NCBI GenBank assembly: GCA_904420145.1
Contig: CAJFUI010000029.1
Coordinates: forward strand, 1-33,769
Source: an uncultured Oscillospiraceae bacterium
GTDB lineage: Bacteria > Bacillota > Clostridia > Oscillospirales > Oscillospiraceae
Length of the DNA: 33,769 nt
Reading direction: 5' to 3'
In this document: one piece after another, positions 7,301 through 15,315 of the stretch
How the letters are laid out: the number at the start of each line of letters is the position of its first letter
Position numbering within the stretch: position 1 is the first letter of the stretch
The notes under the pieces: model-generated
The model's database searches: none
Told to the model about the DNA's origin: nothing
What the model saw: the letters and a program-made list of their open reading frames with translations, nothing else
Translations under genes and position numbers: made by a program

Positions 7301-7990
7301 ATGCGCATTTTAGTGGTAGAGGATGAACGGGATCTAAACCTTTTGATCTGCAAGGTGCTGACCAAGGCGGGCTATACGGTGGATGGCTGTTATGACGGGG
7401 AGGAGGCGGAGCTTCATCTCCTGGGCGCGGAGTACGACGGCGTTTTGCTGGACGTGATGATGCCTAAGAAGGACGGCTATACCCTCATCCAGGAGGTCCG
7501 CGCCAAGGGAATCGACACGCCGGTCCTCTTCCTCACCGCCCGCGACAGCGTGGCCGACCGGGTGAAGGGGCTGGATCTGGGGGCGGACGACTATTTGGTC
7601 AAGCCCTTTGACTTTGACGAACTGCTGGCCCGCCTGCGGGCCATGACCCGTAAGCACGCGGGCCAGCGGACCAACCAGTTTGCCGCCGGGGATCTGGTGC
7701 TGGACGTGGAGAGGCGTCAGGTGCTCCGGGGCGGGGTGGAGATCACCCTGCTGCCCAAGGAGTTCTCTATTTTGGAGTATCTCCTCCGCAACAAGGGGCG
7801 GGTCCTCAGCCGGGAGCAGATCGAGGACCGGATCTGGAACTATGAGTTCACCGGCAGCTCCAACAACGTGGACGGCTATATGAGCCGCCTGCGCAAGAAG
7901 ATCGACGGGGACCGGGAGCAGAAGCTGATCCACACTGTGAAGGGGGCGGGCTGGGTAATCCGGGAGCCCCAGAAGGAGGGTGGGGCGTGA
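7301..7990 (+). CDS. OmpR/PhoB-family response regulator
   Basis: A 229-residue two-component response regulator. The receiver domain is residues 1-115 with the acidic pair E7-D8, phospho-acceptor Asp51 in LLDVMMPKKDGY, switch Thr79 in VLFLTARD and Lys101 in YLVKPF. The winged-helix output domain is residues about 128-222 (LLPKEFSILEYLLRNKGRVL, VDGYMSRLRKKID, TVKGAGWVI). The start is ATG 7301 with GGGAGG 7 nt upstream. The stop overlaps the GTG start of the kinase, so the pair is translationally coupled. PhoB-type domains usually bind tandem direct repeats of about 11 bp, and such a repeat is present at 9361-9382 ahead of the next gene. The resemblance to CutR/VanR-like regulators does not define a stimulus. 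Confidence 0.95.
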   Translation: MRILVVEDERDLNLLICKVLTKAGYTVDGCYDGEEAELHLLGAEYDGVLLDVMMPKKDGYTLIQEVRAKGIDTPVLFLTARDSVADRVKGLDLGADDYLVKPFDFDELLARLRAMTRKHAGQRTNQFAAGDLVLDVERRQVLRGGVEITLLPKEFSILEYLLRNKGRVLSREQIEDRIWNYEFTGSSNNVDGYMSRLRKKIDGDREQKLIHTVKGAGWVIREPQKEGGA

Positions 7991-9336
7991 AAAAGCTGAA
8001 CATTAAGGTAAAAATCACTATCTGGTATCTGCTGCTCATGACCATTATGGCCGGGCTGCTGCTGGGCTTTCTGCTCCTGGTCAGCGGCTCTGTGTCCACC
8101 CAGACGGCCATGGACCAGCTGTCCCAGACCGTCCGGGGGAATCTGGACCAGATCTCCATGACGGACGGTACGCTGCAGCTGGGGGAGAATTTTCAGTTTT
8201 ACGACAACGGCGTGTACTGCCTGATCTACAGCCAGAATGAGTCCCTGCTGGCGGGCCAGCTGCCGGTGGCCTTCACGGCGGCGGAGCCCTTTCAAAACGG
8301 CCTGACCCGGCCGGTGGAGGTGTCCTCCAGCCGCTACTATGTGCTGGATTTCTGGGTACCTCTCGGGTGGGAGAACGGTGTATGGCTCCGGGGTATTTTA
8401 GAAGCGCCGGAGAACCCTCAGATGCTCACCAATCTGCTCTATATCGCCATGGTGACGCTGCCGCTGTATATCCTTCTGGCGGCGCTGGGGGGATACGCCA
8501 TCGCCCGGCGGGCCTTCCGCCCGCTGGACCAGATCACCTCTACGGCGGCGGCCATCAGCGAGGCCTCCGACCTATCCCAGCGGGTGGAGCTCCCGCCGGG
8601 AGACAACGAGTTTACCCGGCTGGCAAACACCTTTAATCAGATGTTTGAGCGGCTGGAGCGCTCCTTTGAGGCGGAGAAGCAGTTCACCGCCGACGCCTCC
8701 CACGAGCTGCGCACCCCGGTGTCAGTGATTAAGAGCGCCTGTGAGTATGCGGAAAAATACGGGGAGACGCCGGAGGAGCAGCGGGAGACGCTGTCCATGA
8801 TCCACCGCCAGGCCAACCGGATGTCCGCTTTGATCGGTCAGCTGCTGAGCATCACCCGGCTGGACCAGGGGGTGGATATCGCCAGGGAGGGAAAGACGGA
8901 CCTGTCGGCGCTGGTCCGAACTATCTGCGAGGAGCAGGTCTGCCCCCCTGGGCGGCTGATCTCGGAGCTGCAGGAGGGCGTTACAGCCTGTGTGGATACG
9001 GCGCTCATCACCCGGCTGCTTCAGAATTTGATCGACAACGGCTTCAAGTACGGCAAACCGGAGGGCCACGTCTGGGTCTCCTTAGAGCAGACGGAGGAGG
9101 AGATCCGCCTGTGCGTCAAGGACGACGGCATCGGGATCCCTGCCGAGGCGCAGGAAAAGGTCTGGCAGCGGTTCTACCAGGTGGACCCCTCCCGGGGGGA
9201 GAAGGGCGGCGCTGGGCTGGGCCTGTCCATGGTGCAGCGGATCGCTCAGGCCCACGGAGGAACTGTAAGCTTAGAGAGCATCCCTGACGTGGGGAGCTCA
9301 TTTACCCTGCACCTGCCCTTGGAAAAAATGTGCTGA
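7987..9336 (+). CDS. Membrane sensor histidine kinase, partner of the upstream regulator
   Basis: A 449-residue classical kinase. TM1 is about residues 12-33, an extracytoplasmic sensor region about 34-148, TM2 about 150-172, and HAMP about 173-226. The dimerisation/phospho-acceptor domain carries His239 in FTADASHELRTPVSVIKS. The ATPase domain has the N box NLIDNGFKYG, G1 DDGIGIP and G2 GAGLGLSM. The start is GTG 7987 (GTGA overlap with the response regulator's stop). The sensor region has no recognisable ligand domain. The genes after it encode exported PepSY proteins, which suggests the system reports on an envelope state. Confidence 0.95.
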   Translation: MKKLNIKVKITIWYLLLMTIMAGLLLGFLLLVSGSVSTQTAMDQLSQTVRGNLDQISMTDGTLQLGENFQFYDNGVYCLIYSQNESLLAGQLPVAFTAAEPFQNGLTRPVEVSSSRYYVLDFWVPLGWENGVWLRGILEAPENPQMLTNLLYIAMVTLPLYILLAALGGYAIARRAFRPLDQITSTAAAISEASDLSQRVELPPGDNEFTRLANTFNQMFERLERSFEAEKQFTADASHELRTPVSVIKSACEYAEKYGETPEEQRETLSMIHRQANRMSALIGQLLSITRLDQGVDIAREGKTDLSALVRTICEEQVCPPGRLISELQEGVTACVDTALITRLLQNLIDNGFKYGKPEGHVWVSLEQTEEEIRLCVKDDGIGIPAEAQEKVWQRFYQVDPSRGEKGGAGLGLSMVQRIAQAHGGTVSLESIPDVGSSFTLHLPLEKMC

Positions 9337-9360
9337 AAAAATTTTTTAATTCTTTTTCCA

Positions 9361-9382
9361 ATTTCATGTTGATTTCATGTTG
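9361..9382 (+). promoter_or_regulatory. Perfect 11-bp tandem direct repeat, probable response-regulator site
   Basis: ATTTCATGTTG occurs twice head to tail (9361-9371 and 9372-9382), 38 nt before the PepSY lipoprotein start. Two 11-bp direct repeats are the standard target form for PhoB/OmpR-type dimers. A weak -10 (TAGGAT, 9389-9394) would place the repeats over the -35 region, as in class II activation. Confidence 0.55.
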
Positions 9383-9419
9383 GGACAGTAGGATATGCCC
9401 AACGAAGGAGGTATTCGTT

Positions 9420-10274
9420 ATGAATCGAAAAATAATTGCAGTTCTGTGTGCTGCAGTGCTGACCATATGTGTGCTGGCCAGCTGCGGCCAGCAGACCACC
9501 CAGGCCCAGTATATCGGACTGGACGCGGCTAAGGCTATCGCGCTGGAGTCGGCGGGTGTGGCGGAGTCCGCCGCCACCTTCTCCACCACAGGGCTGGACA
9601 GCCGAGACGGGACGGACTTTTACGCCGTGGATTTTACGGCCAACGGCCAGAGCTACGAGTACGACATTGACGCCATCACCGGTGTTGTGATCGACAGCAG
9701 CTCCTCCCCGGCCAGCGCCGGCACGGACGCGGGAGCTTCTCCCGATGGAAATACCGGCTCCAACACCGGCACAGACACTGGCGCCGCCTCCGGCGGGAAC
9801 ACCGGGAGCAGCGGCACCGGCGCCGCCATCACGGAGGAGGAGGCCAAAGAGATCGCCCTGTCTCACGCCGGCCTGACCAGCGATCAGGTCACCTTCCTGC
9901 GCAGTAAGCTGGACTATGATGACGGCCGTCAGGTCTACGACGTGGAGTTCTATACCAGCGACTACAAGGAGTACGACTACGAGATCGATGCGTCCACCGG
10001 CACCGTCCTCTCCTACGACTTTGACGCCGAGGGCTATACACCCTCCACAGGCGGCACCACATCTGCCATTACCGCGGATCAGGCCAAGCAGATCGCTCTG
10101 GCGGAGGTGCCCGGCGCCACGGAGAGCGATATCTATGAATTTGAGGTGGACCGGGACGACGGCCGGATCGAGTACGAGGGCTCCATCTACTACGACGGCA
10201 CGGAGTATGAGTTTACCATCGACGGCTACAGCGGAGCGATCCGCAGCTGGGAGGCGGAGCCCACCCGCCGCTGA
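9420..10274 (+). CDS. PepSY-domain lipoprotein
   Basis: A 284-residue exported lipoprotein. The signal peptide ends in the lipobox L19-A20-S21-C22. Three PepSY-type repeats follow: about 28-92 (LDAAKAIALESAG ... YEYDIDAITGVVI), about 136-205 (TEEEAKEIALSHAGL ... EYDYEIDASTGTVLS) and about 215-280 (TADQAKQIALAEV ... YEFTIDGYSGAI). The first two are separated by a low-complexity Ser/Gly/Thr linker (about 93-134). PepSY domains are extracytoplasmic and are thought to inhibit peptidases or bind partners; no enzyme motif is present. ATG 9420 has AAGGAGG upstream. The gene stands behind the kinase gene and a direct repeat, so control by that two-component system is likely. Its second repeat is nearly identical to one in the next gene. 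Confidence 0.9.
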   Translation: MNRKIIAVLCAAVLTICVLASCGQQTTQAQYIGLDAAKAIALESAGVAESAATFSTTGLDSRDGTDFYAVDFTANGQSYEYDIDAITGVVIDSSSSPASAGTDAGASPDGNTGSNTGTDTGAASGGNTGSSGTGAAITEEEAKEIALSHAGLTSDQVTFLRSKLDYDDGRQVYDVEFYTSDYKEYDYEIDASTGTVLSYDFDAEGYTPSTGGTTSAITADQAKQIALAEVPGATESDIYEFEVDRDDGRIEYEGSIYYDGTEYEFTIDGYSGAIRSWEAEPTRR

Positions 10275-10339
10275 TATCCGCTTATCTATCCATTTATGAA
10301 AAATGTATCAGGAAAGAACAGTATAAGGAGGAAATCAAC

Positions 10340-11425
10340 ATGAAAGTAACAGGCATCAAAAGACGTATGGGCGCTCTGCTGCTCTGCATGGCGCTGGCGC
10401 TGGGCACAATGACCGTCGCCGCCGGCGCGGTGAGCACCAATGTTACCGCCCAGCTCTCCCCTGACATCTTAGTTTCCATAGACGGCTCCTACCGGACCTT
10501 CTATAACGTGGACGGCGAAGAGGTTCATCCCATCAACTACAATGGCACGGTCTATCTGCCCCTGCGCGCCATCGGCGAACTGATGGACAAGAATGTCAAC
10601 TGGGATCAGACCAACCGGACGGCGACCCTCAGCGGCAGCCGCACCGCTGCCGATGTCACCGGCACCCCGGACCGCGGGGCTGACACAGAGCGCATCACCG
10701 TGGTCCTCTCTCCGGATGTCACCGTGGTGGTGGACGGCGTGCGCCAGAGCTTTGCCGACGCCCAGGGCAACACCGTCTACCCGCTGATCTACAACGGCTC
10801 CATCTACCTGCCTCTGCGCTCCATCGGCAATCTGATGGGCAAGAGCGTCAGCTGGGACAGCGGCACGCGCACGGCGATTTTGGGTGATGAGGCGGAAGTG
10901 ACGGATGCGGACAGCTTCCATGAGGGAGATACCGGAACCAGCTCCGGAGGCCAGACCACGACCGGTTTGATCTCTGAGGAGATCGCCAAGAGCAAGGCCC
11001 TGTCCCATGCCGGGCTGAAGTCCTCTGGGGTCAGCTTTGCCCGGGTCAAGCTGGACTATGATGATGGCCGTCAGGTCTATGAGGTGGAGTTCTACACCAG
11101 CGACTATAAGGAGTACGACTACGAGATCGACGCCCGCACCGGCGACATCCTCAGCTTCGATTACGACGCCGAGTACTATCAGCCCACTCAGCCCGGCGGC
11201 AGCCAGTCTGGCTCCTATATCGGCGAGACCGAGGCCAAGCGGATCGCGCTCTCCTATGTGTCCGGCGCCGGCGATTCCCACGTGCGCTCTGTCAAATTCG
11301 ATTACGACGACGGACGGGCGGAGTACGAGGTGAAGATCATCTACAATGCCATGGAGTACGAGTTCGAGATCGACGCCTCTACCGGCGCTGTCATCTCCCG
11401 GGATGTGGAGTCCATCTATGATTAA
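10340..11425 (+). CDS. Exported protein with two copper-amine-oxidase-N (stalk) domains and two PepSY domains
   Basis: A 361-residue protein. A signal peptide spans about 1-31 (RRMGALLLCMALALGTMTVA, then AGA). Two stalk domains of the copper amine oxidase N-terminal type lie at about 38-97 and 114-175; each has the signature NG(T/S)(V/I)YLPLR(A/S)IG. Two PepSY repeats lie at about 208-280 (EEIAKSKALSHAGL ... YDYEIDARTGDILS) and 290-355 (ETEAKRIALSYVSG ... EFEIDASTGAVIS). No oxidase catalytic domain is present; stalk domains are common in Firmicutes wall-associated proteins. AAGGAGG precedes the ATG. It follows the PepSY lipoprotein by 65 bp with no clear terminator, so an operon is likely. 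Confidence 0.9.
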   Translation: MKVTGIKRRMGALLLCMALALGTMTVAAGAVSTNVTAQLSPDILVSIDGSYRTFYNVDGEEVHPINYNGTVYLPLRAIGELMDKNVNWDQTNRTATLSGSRTAADVTGTPDRGADTERITVVLSPDVTVVVDGVRQSFADAQGNTVYPLIYNGSIYLPLRSIGNLMGKSVSWDSGTRTAILGDEAEVTDADSFHEGDTGTSSGGQTTTGLISEEIAKSKALSHAGLKSSGVSFARVKLDYDDGRQVYEVEFYTSDYKEYDYEIDARTGDILSFDYDAEYYQPTQPGGSQSGSYIGETEAKRIALSYVSGAGDSHVRSVKFDYDDGRAEYEVKIIYNAMEYEFEIDASTGAVISRDVESIYD

Positions 11426-11452
11426 CGTAAAACAGAGAATGTGGAGGCAAGT

Positions 11453-11815
11453 ATGAAGAAGGAACAAAAATTATTTCAGCTGTATGCGGACAATAACAGG
11501 GCCTCCAACCTGTCCATCGCGGGCGGCGCGGTGAAGCTGCTCTCCATTCTGCTGCTCATCGGAGCGGTCCTGTGCACCTTGGCCATAGGGCTGTCCGGTT
11601 TCCGCATCGCCTCCGCCGGCGGCGTGGGTACGGCCTTTATCTTCCTGATGGATGAGCTGGATGACGAGCTGTTTACCGCCTTCTTCCTCTGGGCCGCTGT
11701 GATCGCCTGCCGGTATGTGGCCTGTGTCCTGCAGGAGAAGGCGAAGCTGCTGGCCCAATCCGGCCAGCCTGCCGCCGCGGCAGAGGCTGTGGAGGATGCG
11801 CCCCCGGCGCCGTGA
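11453..11815 (+). CDS. Small two-TM membrane protein, unknown function
   Basis: A 120-residue protein I do not recognise. There are hydrophobic segments at about 26-50 (AVKLLSILLLIGAVLCTLAI) and 72-95 (LFTAFFLWAAVIACRYVACV), then a charged helix and an Ala/Pro-rich tail. ATG 11453 follows GGAGG by 5 nt; an upstream in-frame GTG (11441) overlaps that site and is less likely. It is the last gene of the PepSY run and is followed by a strong terminator, so it probably belongs to the same transcript. Confidence 0.75.
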   Translation: MKKEQKLFQLYADNNRASNLSIAGGAVKLLSILLLIGAVLCTLAIGLSGFRIASAGGVGTAFIFLMDELDDELFTAFFLWAAVIACRYVACVLQEKAKLLAQSGQPAAAAEAVEDAPPAP

Positions 11816-11866
11816 GGGAGCGGGCGAAACCTCGGCTGAGAAGATAACAGATGGGACGAAAACCCA

Positions 11867-11901
11867 AAAGGGACCGAAAGCTTACAGCTTTCGGTCCCTT
11901 T
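11867..11901 (+). terminator. Terminator of the PepSY operon
   Basis: A perfect 16-bp stem (11867-11882 with 11886-11901) and a 3-nt loop. It lies in the 303-bp gap 11816-12118, which otherwise holds only the promoter of the next gene. Confidence 0.75.
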
Positions 11902-12049
11902 GCTCGCCTCTTTTTGGGGCCTGCGGGGGGATGAAGGGACGGGAGCAGACGGGCACGCCCTGCCTGGCCGGACAAATCAGGGTGGAGGCGCAAAGCCTTG
12001 CAATCTCAGGACTTTCCTAACAGTCGAGAGGCAAAATCGCGCTTTTTTG

Positions 12050-12078
12050 TTGACATCGGCGGCCTGACAGCATAAGGT
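12050..12078 (+). promoter_or_regulatory. Promoter of the XRE membrane regulator
   Basis: A consensus TTGACA (12050-12055), a 17-nt spacer and a weaker TAAGGT (12073-12078), 40 nt before the ATG. Confidence 0.55.
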
Positions 12079-12118
12079 GGAGGCAGACCTGCAGGCAAGG
12101 GAAAAAGGAGAGATCCAC

Positions 12119-13546
12119 ATGGAAAACAAGAAGACCTTCGGGGCGTATCTCTGCCGCCGCCGGAAGGAGCTGGGACTCACCCAGCGGGAATTTGCAGAGA
12201 AGCTGTATGTCACCGAGTCCGCGGTGAGCAAATGGGAGCGGGGCCTCAGTTACCCGGATGTGACGATCCTGCGCTCCATCTGCGCTGTGCTGGAGATCAG
12301 CGAGCACGAGCTGCTCACCGCCAGTGAGGATGTGGAGGCCCGACGGGTGGAGCAGCTGGCAGGAAAGTATCTGCGCTTAATGCGAAATGTGCGCTGGGGG
12401 CAGTACATCTTTTATGGGCTCATCGCCCTGTGCTGCCTCATCGGAAACTTGGCCTCCCGGCACACCCTCAGCTGGTTTTGGATCGTCCTCAGCAGCGAGT
12501 TCCTCGGCGCCTCCCTGACGCTGACACCGGTCCTTGTGGAGCGAAAGAAGGGGCTTTGGACCCTGGGCACCTTTACGGCGGCGCTGGAGCTGCTGCTGTT
12601 GGTGTGCTGCCTCTACACCGGCGGAGACTGGTTTATCGTGGCGCTGATGGGGACTCTTTTGGCCCTCTCCACGGTGTTCCTCCCCTTTGTGCTGCGGGAG
12701 ATAGAGCTGCCGCCGGCCTTGTCGGAGCGGAAGACCTCCCTATATCTTTTGATCGAGACGGCGCTGCTGCTGTTGCTGCTGGCGGCCTGCGCCTGGCACA
12801 GCCAAGGCGGCTGGTTTGCCATGGCCGCTATGGGGAGCGTCTTTGGGCTGTCGCTGTTTTTCACCCCGGTGGTGCTCTATCAGGCACCGCTGCCGGAGGT
12901 TCTGCAGAGCTGTAAGCTCTCCCTCTACCTCGGGATAGAGACCGTGCTGCTCCTCCTGCTCCTCGGGGTGGGCTGCCTGTGGAGCGGCGGGGACTGGTTT
13001 GCCGTGGCGGCCCTTGGCACCCTCTTGGGGCTGACCATCGTATTGCTGCCCATCTGCCTACGCCAGCTGCCCCTCCCTGAGCCCTATCGGAGGCATAAGG
13101 CTTTGCTCTATCTGACAGCAGAGTCGGCGCTGTTGCTGCTGCTTTTGGCGGCGTGCAGCCTCCACAGCGGCGGCGGGTACTTCCTGCGCCCGGCCCTGCC
13201 GCTGGCCCTCTTTGGCTTGGCCCTGCCCTGGGGCCTGCTGGGGATCCTCCGCTATCTGCCCGTCGGCCGGTGGTACCGGGCGGCCTTGGCGCTGTTTTTT
13301 GCCGCAGGCTATTGGAGCATTTCCATCGGCGTCATTGACCGGATTGTGTCTTGGAGCGGGGGCATCATCATGGATGGGATCCACGGCTTTGGGTTCGCCT
13401 TTGACTTTGGCGACTGGAGCGATGTGCAGATTGTGGGGGAGAATGTATGCGCCATCATTGCCTTCTCCCTTGCGGGGCTGGGGGCGCTCTGCCTGCTGGG
13501 CAGCATTTTGTGGCGGCGGAGAGGTTTTATCTCCCGAGGCGAGTGA
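12119..13546 (+). CDS. XRE-family DNA-binding protein fused to a repeated multi-TM domain
   Basis: A 475-residue protein. Residues about 8-62 are a Cro/CI-type helix-turn-helix (YLCRRRKELGLTQREFAEKL, VTESAVSKWERGLSYPDV). The rest is membrane. After two opening segments there are four tandem modules of about 60 residues. Each has a Leu-rich helix, a short loop with GG(D/G)WF or similar, a second helix, and a basic link of the type LPxxLxxxKxSLYLxIE. The fourth is more diverged and leads into a final pair of helices. ATG 12119 follows AAGGAGAG. HTH-plus-membrane proteins of this kind occur in Firmicutes but their signals are mostly unknown. The periodic build suggests growth by internal duplication. 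Confidence 0.85.
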   Translation: MENKKTFGAYLCRRRKELGLTQREFAEKLYVTESAVSKWERGLSYPDVTILRSICAVLEISEHELLTASEDVEARRVEQLAGKYLRLMRNVRWGQYIFYGLIALCCLIGNLASRHTLSWFWIVLSSEFLGASLTLTPVLVERKKGLWTLGTFTAALELLLLVCCLYTGGDWFIVALMGTLLALSTVFLPFVLREIELPPALSERKTSLYLLIETALLLLLLAACAWHSQGGWFAMAAMGSVFGLSLFFTPVVLYQAPLPEVLQSCKLSLYLGIETVLLLLLLGVGCLWSGGDWFAVAALGTLLGLTIVLLPICLRQLPLPEPYRRHKALLYLTAESALLLLLLAACSLHSGGGYFLRPALPLALFGLALPWGLLGILRYLPVGRWYRAALALFFAAGYWSISIGVIDRIVSWSGGIIMDGIHGFGFAFDFGDWSDVQIVGENVCAIIAFSLAGLGALCLLGSILWRRRGFISRGE

Positions 13547-13553
13547 CTTTTGT

Positions 13554-14475
13554 CTCCGAACAAAAGTCACCAAAAGTCAGCTTAGGGGCTCCGCCCCTAA
13601 GAACTTGATTTGTGCCCTGCGGGCACGGGCAGATTCCGCTCTGCGGAGCGGGTTCCTTTGCCCACAGCGGCAAAGGAACTAAAGCGCTACTTAGGGCTGC
13701 GCCCTAAGAACCCCGTGGGACTGGGCGGGGACTGGCGGTCATCGCGAAATTTTCTTACCTCGCAGTATGCGGCAGTCCGGGCAGAAACTTGGTATTGACC
13801 GGTTGTTCTGGACCCGGGCGTTACGCCCTCCTGCGGCGGGTTATAATAGAACTGCGTTCTATTGATTTGGGGTGTTCTGCACCCCGGTGCGGGTTCCTTT
13901 TGGCATGGCCCAAAAGGAACCAAAAGGCCACTTAGGGCTGTGCCCTAAGGACCCCGTGGACTGGGTGGAGGTTGTTAGGCATCGCAAAGAGAACTGACTG
14001 CCCAGTGGATGACAGTCCCGGTGGAACACTGGATTGACCGCCGTCCTATACCCGCCCTTTCCGCTTCGTTAAGGGCTCCTGCGGTGGTTGAACGGAAAGT
14101 GTGTTCTATTCGCACACTGGCAGTCTGTCCTCCCCACCGCGGCAGGCGCTGTTCGTGAGGAGAAAAAGTCTTAAGTGTTGCACCGCAACAGGGCGTAACG
14201 CCCGGGGCGAGACTGCCGGTCCTTTCGGCGGACATGTGCCGGTGAGAGAAGAACGCAGTACAGCAGGCATTAGGAAGCTCTTAGAACCGTAGGTTCTAAG
14301 CGGCTTTTTGCCTCCTTTTTGGCCGACCAAAAAGGAGGCCGCTCCGGAGAGCGGAATCTCTCCACCGCCGAGGGTGGCAAAAGTCACTCACGCTCGCAAG
14401 TGCGAAAAATTCTTGCCGCCGAGGGCAAAGGAATTCGCCCCAAGGGGCGAACAAACTCTCCGCCGCAGGCGGCGC
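13554..14475. repeat. Gene-free island of hairpins with a diverged tandem duplication (~240 bp period)
   Basis: About 1 kb without a credible gene. Palindromes include CTTAGGGGC/GCCCCTAAG (13581-13601), CCGCTC/GAGCGG (13636-13651), GTTCCTTTGCC/GGCAAAGGAAC (13652-13679), CTTAGGGC/GCCCTAAG (13690-13708 and again 13932-13950), AATAGAAC/GTTCTATT (near 13845), and GGTTCCTTTTGG with its partner (13891-13922). Two diverged copies of a unit start at 13651 and 13891. Both carry the GGTTCCTTT hairpin, the CTTAGGG hairpin, CCCGTGG..GACTGGG, CAGTCC..TTGACCG and TTCTATT in the same order. AGATTCCGCTCT..GGAGCGG at 13631 has an inverted counterpart near 14340-14360. Short frames here disagree between copies and are probably not coding. 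Confidence 0.65.
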
Positions 14476-14516
14476 AAAAAAGAAGGGAGGACAGACCCTT
14501 TTGGGCCTGTCCTCCC
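14476..14516 (-). terminator. Terminator of the rpsF-ssb-rpsR operon
   Basis: A 14-bp stem with one G-U (14485-14498 with 14503-14516) and a 4-nt loop. On the minus strand it is followed by CTTCTTTTTTG. Confidence 0.8.
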
Positions 14517-14564
14517 TCTTCATAAAGACGATGAGCAGCGTATTAACACGCAAAAGAAGATAAC

Positions 14565-14816
14565 TTACTCGGTCACGTAGGGCAGCAGAGCGATCTGACG
14601 GGCGCGCTTGATGGCCTCGGTCAGCTGGCGCTGATGCATGGCGCAGGTGCCGGTGGTTCTGCGGGGCAGAATCTTGGAGCGCTCGGAGATGAACCGGCGC
14701 AGCTTGGCGGCATCCTTGTAGTCGATGTGCTCGCACTTGTCCACGCAGAACTGGCAAACCTTGCGGCGCTTGCGGTTGGCGGGACGGGCGGGTCTATTTT
14801 CACGTTCCATAGCCAT
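14565..14816 (-). CDS. rpsR: 30S ribosomal protein S18
   Basis: An 83-residue S18, which binds the small-subunit platform as a partner of S6. Recognised by [40 protein letters not shown] and the C-terminal [14 protein letters not shown]. The four cysteines (two in CQFC, then C in the DKC and GTC blocks) are those of the zinc-binding C+ form. AGGAGG lies 8 nt before ATG 14816. It is third in rpsF-ssb-rpsR, 25 bp after ssb. Confidence 0.98.
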   Translation of the reverse strand: MAMERENRPARPANRKRRKVCQFCVDKCEHIDYKDAAKLRRFISERSKILPRRTTGTCAMHQRQLTEAIKRARQIALLPYVTE

Positions 14817-14841
14817 GGATGTTTCCTCCTATTAGATTTTG

Positions 14842-15300
14842 TTAGAACGGCAGCTCGCCGTCCTGATCGTCCAGCTCGGCAAAGCCGGAGGGCTCACTGA
14901 CGCTGGGGCTGCTGTAGCCGCCCGCCGGGGCGGAGTAGGCCCTGCCGGCGTCATAGCTGCCGCTGGGGGCGCTGTCGCGCTTACTGTCGCCGAAATAGAC
15001 GTTGTCGGCGTACACCTCCGCGCTGCGGCGGTTGTTGCCGTCCCGGTCCTTCCAGTCGCGGATCTGCAGCCGGCCCTCCACCACGGCCATGCGGCCCTTG
15101 GAGAAATAGTTGCAGACGAATTCTGCGGTCTGACGCCAGGCGACGATGTCGATAAAGTCCGTCTCACGCTCGCCGGACTGGCCTTTGAAGTCCCGGTCCA
15201 CAGCGAGAGTAAACGATGTGACGGAAATACCGCTCTGGGTCCGGCGCAGCTCAGGATCGCGGACCAGACGGCCCATGAGAACAATGCGGTTGAGAGACAT
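14842..15300 (-). CDS. ssb: Single-stranded DNA-binding protein
   Basis: A 152-residue SSB that coats single-stranded DNA in replication, repair and recombination. The OB fold is residues 1-105 (MSLNRIVLMGRLVRDPELRR, FTLAVDRDF, FIDIVAWRQTAEFV, GRLQIRDWKDRDG). A Ser/Gly/Pro-rich linker follows, then the acidic partner-binding tip DDQDGELPF. The length and tip are standard. It lies between rpsF and rpsR, the common Firmicutes layout. Confidence 0.98.
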   Translation of the reverse strand: MSLNRIVLMGRLVRDPELRRTQSGISVTSFTLAVDRDFKGQSGERETDFIDIVAWRQTAEFVCNYFSKGRMAVVEGRLQIRDWKDRDGNNRRSAEVYADNVYFGDSKRDSAPSGSYDAGRAYSAPAGGYSSPSVSEPSGFAELDDQDGELPF

Positions 15301-15315
15301 AAAAGCGGCCCCCTC

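Noticed and set aside
13610..14300. Short frames in the hairpin island
   Set aside because: They are built from palindromes, differ in frame between the two tandem units, lack ribosome sites and show no protein-like conservation.
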